Source of the DNA: a virus
Strand: one strand, 5' to 3'
DNA length: 24,395 bases
Virus record (IMG/VR): IMGVR_UViG_3300042549_002688
Span: 1 to 24,395 of that record
Both the position numbers and the translations under genes were made by a program. Shown here piece after piece: positions 23,109 to 24,395 of this stretch; positions within the stretch are counted from its first letter, which is position 1, and the number at the start of each line of letters is the position of its first letter. The notes beneath the pieces were generated by a model. That model saw only the letters and a program-made list of their open reading frames with translations. It had not been told where the DNA came from and ran no database searches.

Positions 23109-23313
23109 CTTCTCTCATATATAAGGGTGGGTAAAACGCACAGTGTTTTATGTGGGTGGGGAATAAAAAACCTACATAACTCATTGATTATCTGTGAGTT
23201 TGTTAGGTGGTGTGTCATCCCTTCATGCCTGTATATCAATCATTTATACATCATCAATAACACATTATACAGACAATAGATATAGCATTAACTAACCAAT
23301 TAAACCAATTGTT
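23109..23313 (+). other. 205-bp hairpin-rich non-coding leader before the 68-aa gene
   Basis: Two hairpins: TAAAACGC…GTGTTTTA (23132-23150, 8 pairs with one G-U) lies between two GGGTGGG copies (around 23126 and 23153). A second has an inner stem AACTCA (23178-23183) with TGAGTT (23195-23200) and an outer stem CCTA with TAGG (23171-23174, 23204-23207), separated by a 3x3 internal loop. No consensus promoter was found. It may be a leader RNA or hold a promoter of another type. Confidence 0.4.
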
Positions 23314-23520
23314 ATGAAAGAGTTTGCATTAGTATCATCGTCATCTGGATTCACTGTTATGTATTATAGAGATTGGATGGAATGTCCAATAGGATGTGTT
23401 CTTTTTACCTCTGATGATTTAGATTCATTGAGAGATGAGGTTGATAGGAGGAATTGTGACATATGGGGAGAAGGATATTGGTCTTCAGATGAAGTGTTTG
23501 AAGTTTATAAGAGCCTGTAA
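23314..23520 (+). CDS. Unknown small acidic protein, 68 aa
   Basis: Function not recognised. The sequence begins MKEFALVSSSSGFTVMYYRD, contains two cysteines (ECPIGC) and an acidic middle (DDLDSLRDEVDRR), and is rich in Trp/Tyr near the end (GYWSSDEVFEVYK). It could be a small monomeric domain. The leader directly before the ATG, ACCAATTAAACCAATTGTT, resembles the one of the next gene. The stop codon lies in the loop of a terminator, so the message ends right after translation. The position fits an early takeover protein. Confidence 0.6.
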   Translation: MKEFALVSSSSGFTVMYYRDWMECPIGCVLFTSDDLDSLRDEVDRRNCDIWGEGYWSSDEVFEVYKSL

Positions 23521-23535
23521 CAGGGCTCTTTCATT
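23510..23535 (+). terminator. Intrinsic terminator with the TAA stop codon in its loop
   Basis: AGAGCCTG (23510-23517) pairs with CAGGGCTCT (23521-23529), with one bulged G, around a loop that is exactly the TAA stop codon. A short T-rich tail follows. Ribosomes reaching the stop would cover the stem, which links translation to termination. Confidence 0.65.
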
Positions 23536-23864
23536 TGAACAAACAGATGGGTTGAATAAACCAAGCTTGTGGTAAAGCAGTTTGTTCTTTAATGCACCAT
23601 TTCAGCTTCCCAAGGGCTGACAGATTGTAATAAGGTTGGAATACACCGCAAGTAACCACTTAATCGTGGGAAGTTATACAGTATAAGCATAGATGTGTTA
23701 AACACTATGTGTATCAGCCCAATGTGAGCGTGCTGTATGATGGTGGAATACTATTACATCTGAGTGCAGAGGGATTTCTGTTGCATATGGAACACATTGA
23801 GAATACAATCTAGGCAACAGTGGGTTGTATTTTCATCTTTCTTCATTTAAAACCAATTAGTTAT
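23536..23864 (+). ncRNA. Candidate structured non-coding RNA or long leader, 329 bp
   Basis: No supported reading frame on either strand. Several helices are seen: CAGC-N9-GCTG (from about 23611), TAACCAC with GTG…GTTA (about 23656-23676), CATAG…CTATG (about 23688-23709), then a pair of interleaved 7-bp helices. CTGTTGC (23778-23784) pairs with GCAACAG (23814-23820), and AATACAA (23802-23808) pairs with TTGTATT (23825-23831). The interleaving is an H-type pseudoknot topology, or two exclusive folds of a switch. TTGTATT followed by T residues also looks like a weak terminator. The gene downstream starts at 23865. Function unknown. Confidence 0.4.
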
Positions 23865-24095
23865 ATGGAAAATGTATACATTATATGGCGTGAAGATTAC
23901 GATAATGAGGATGATAAATGTTTGAGCTGTGGGAGCTATGATACAAATAAGAGTATTTTTAGAATCTTTGGGTCTAAACAAGAGGCTGAGGAGCATTTGG
24001 ACCATCTTAATAGAGAATGTTCATTTGATAATGATGAGGAGATTGATTGGTATGTTCAATATACATATTCTCTTACAGAACATAGGTTTGGATAA
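23865..24095 (+). CDS. Unknown small acidic protein with Cys pair, 76 aa
   Basis: The ATG at 23865 (MENVYIIWREDYDNEDDKCL) is preferred over an upstream frame extension that would run into the structured region. A C-x-x-C (CLSCGSYDT) is followed by 'IFRIFGSKQEAEEHLDHLNR' and a Trp/Tyr-containing acidic end (DWYVQYTYSLTEH). The whole protein is very acidic in its first third. No family is recognised. Its small size, acidity and place after a long leader fit an early phage inhibitor of host functions, which is speculative. An AAAACCAA motif lies 8 nt before the start codon. Confidence 0.55.
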   Translation: MENVYIIWREDYDNEDDKCLSCGSYDTNKSIFRIFGSKQEAEEHLDHLNRECSFDNDEEIDWYVQYTYSLTEHRFG

Positions 24096-24223
24096 ACTAG
24101 CTAGCACATATAGAGCTCAAAACATTCTATTCACAGGCTTTATGTGTTTTAACAACCGAACCACACGTATGATCTACGGGTCAGGTAGTGGTGAATAGAT
24201 GCTTCAACCAGCACAACGGTACA

Positions 24224-24253
24224 GAGAGGGTAATCAGTCCTCTCAACTTTTTT
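24224..24253 (+). terminator. Intrinsic terminator after the 76-aa gene transcript
   Basis: GAGAGG (24224-24229) pairs with CCTCTC (24239-24244) around a 9-nt loop and is followed by AAC and six T (24248-24253). It ends a 128-bp non-coding 3' region after the 76-aa gene. That region holds no supported frame. Confidence 0.75.
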
Positions 24254-24256
24254 CCC

Positions 24257-24264
24257 TATATTTG
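24257..24264 (+). promoter_or_regulatory. TATATTTG -7 box before the last gene
   Basis: TATATTTG is a full match to the Bacteroidota -7 element TAnnTTTG and sits 19 nt before the ATG at 24284, directly after the terminator. No good TTTG was found at -33 (the region is TCAG/ATCA), so the promoter may be weak or need an activator. Confidence 0.45.
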
Positions 24265-24283
24265 TGGTTAAACACATATTAAC

Positions 24284-24395
24284 ATGAAACACACCAACCA
24301 GTCATTATTAGTCTACAGCATTGTTATGTTCTTCTTGACAACAGCTATTCTTATGCTTATTATTATGAAGGATAATAGAGCTATGTATGTTGAAG
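24284..24395 (+). CDS. Small membrane protein, N-terminal 37 codons (cut by window edge)
   Basis: The frame starting at ATG 24284 gives MKHTNQSLLVYSIVMFFLTT, then 'AILMLIIMKDN', which is a single membrane-spanning helix at about residues 8-27 with a basic/polar N-terminus. The remainder is outside the window. The promoter box 19 nt upstream and the terminator before it support an independent transcription unit. Function unknown. Confidence 0.5.
   Translation, partial: MKHTNQSLLVYSIVMFFLTTAILMLIIMKDNRAMYVE

Noticed and set aside
23091-23279. 62-codon frame on the plus strand beginning inside a terminator
   Set aside because: It starts with GTG in the hairpin loop and reads through a hairpin-rich leader. 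Its Cys/Ile/Leu-rich product looks random.
23929-24198. Second frame overlapping the 76-aa gene
   Set aside because: It uses another frame of the same DNA and extends into a non-coding region; the first frame has the better leader and composition.
23536-24223. Possible tRNA, because of a GGTTGGAATACACC stretch resembling a T arm
   Set aside because: No matching acceptor stem, anticodon arm or D arm could be laid out around it.
1-24395. Search for CRISPR arrays, insertion sequences, attachment sites and diversity-generating retroelements
   Set aside because: No regularly spaced repeats, transposase or reverse transcriptase sequence, or variable/template repeat pair was found by eye.

Overview
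This window is part of the genome of a tailed double-stranded DNA bacteriophage, most probably a crAss-like phage (Crassvirales) infecting a member of the Bacteroidota. The assignment rests on three things. First, the gene order terminase large subunit, portal, scaffold, major capsid protein, small virion proteins, metallophosphoesterase, connector/ring proteins with an HU/IHF-like protein, then a giant tail 'muzzle'/stabilization protein. Second, the sequence character of those proteins. Third, host-type promoters matching the Bacteroidota pattern TTTG-N19-21-TAnnTTTG, together with a general lack of Shine-Dalgarno sequences. The DNA is AT-rich. No tRNA, CRISPR array, integrase, transposase or insertion sequence was seen. 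TAG serves as an ordinary stop codon in at least one gene, so there is no sign of TAG recoding here.

Layout. Positions 1-22158 hold a nearly gap-free set of late genes on the minus strand, transcribed right to left. Transcription starts at a near-leaderless promoter at 22171-22201. The first block (22158 to 14908) encodes a winged-helix-like protein, an HU/IHF-like protein, a zinc-ribbon protein, four small unknown proteins, TerL, the portal and an unexpected SPFH/band-7 (stomatin/prohibitin-like) protein. A hairpin and a second promoter (14819-14849) precede scaffold and major capsid protein. A structured 178-bp gap follows the capsid gene. Next come two virion proteins, an abundant-looking 385-aa structural protein, small Cys-rich proteins, a tail-collar-domain protein and a 109-aa Thr-tailed protein, ending at a strong terminator (6308-6337). 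A third promoter (6222-6254), with two perfect dyads just upstream, then drives the tail block: metallophosphoesterase, two connector/ring candidates, an IHF-like protein, and the muzzle protein, which runs off the left edge.

From about 22520 rightward the genome switches strand. A small membrane protein gene (22249-22512) still points left from its own promoter. The plus strand then carries short unknown genes (22700-23080, 23314-23520, 23865-24095, and 24284 onward, which is cut by the window edge). They are separated by intrinsic terminators and hairpin-rich non-coding stretches. This is the usual place for an early/host-takeover module. The longest gap (23536-23864) contains helices arranged like an H-type pseudoknot and is a candidate structured RNA.

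Working together: the minus-strand genes package DNA (TerL, portal), build the head (scaffold, capsid) and build the short tail (ring proteins, muzzle, collar-domain fibre). The small DNA-binding proteins at the head of the operon are candidates for late-gene control or nucleoid-like functions. All functional calls are from reading protein sequence without database searches.
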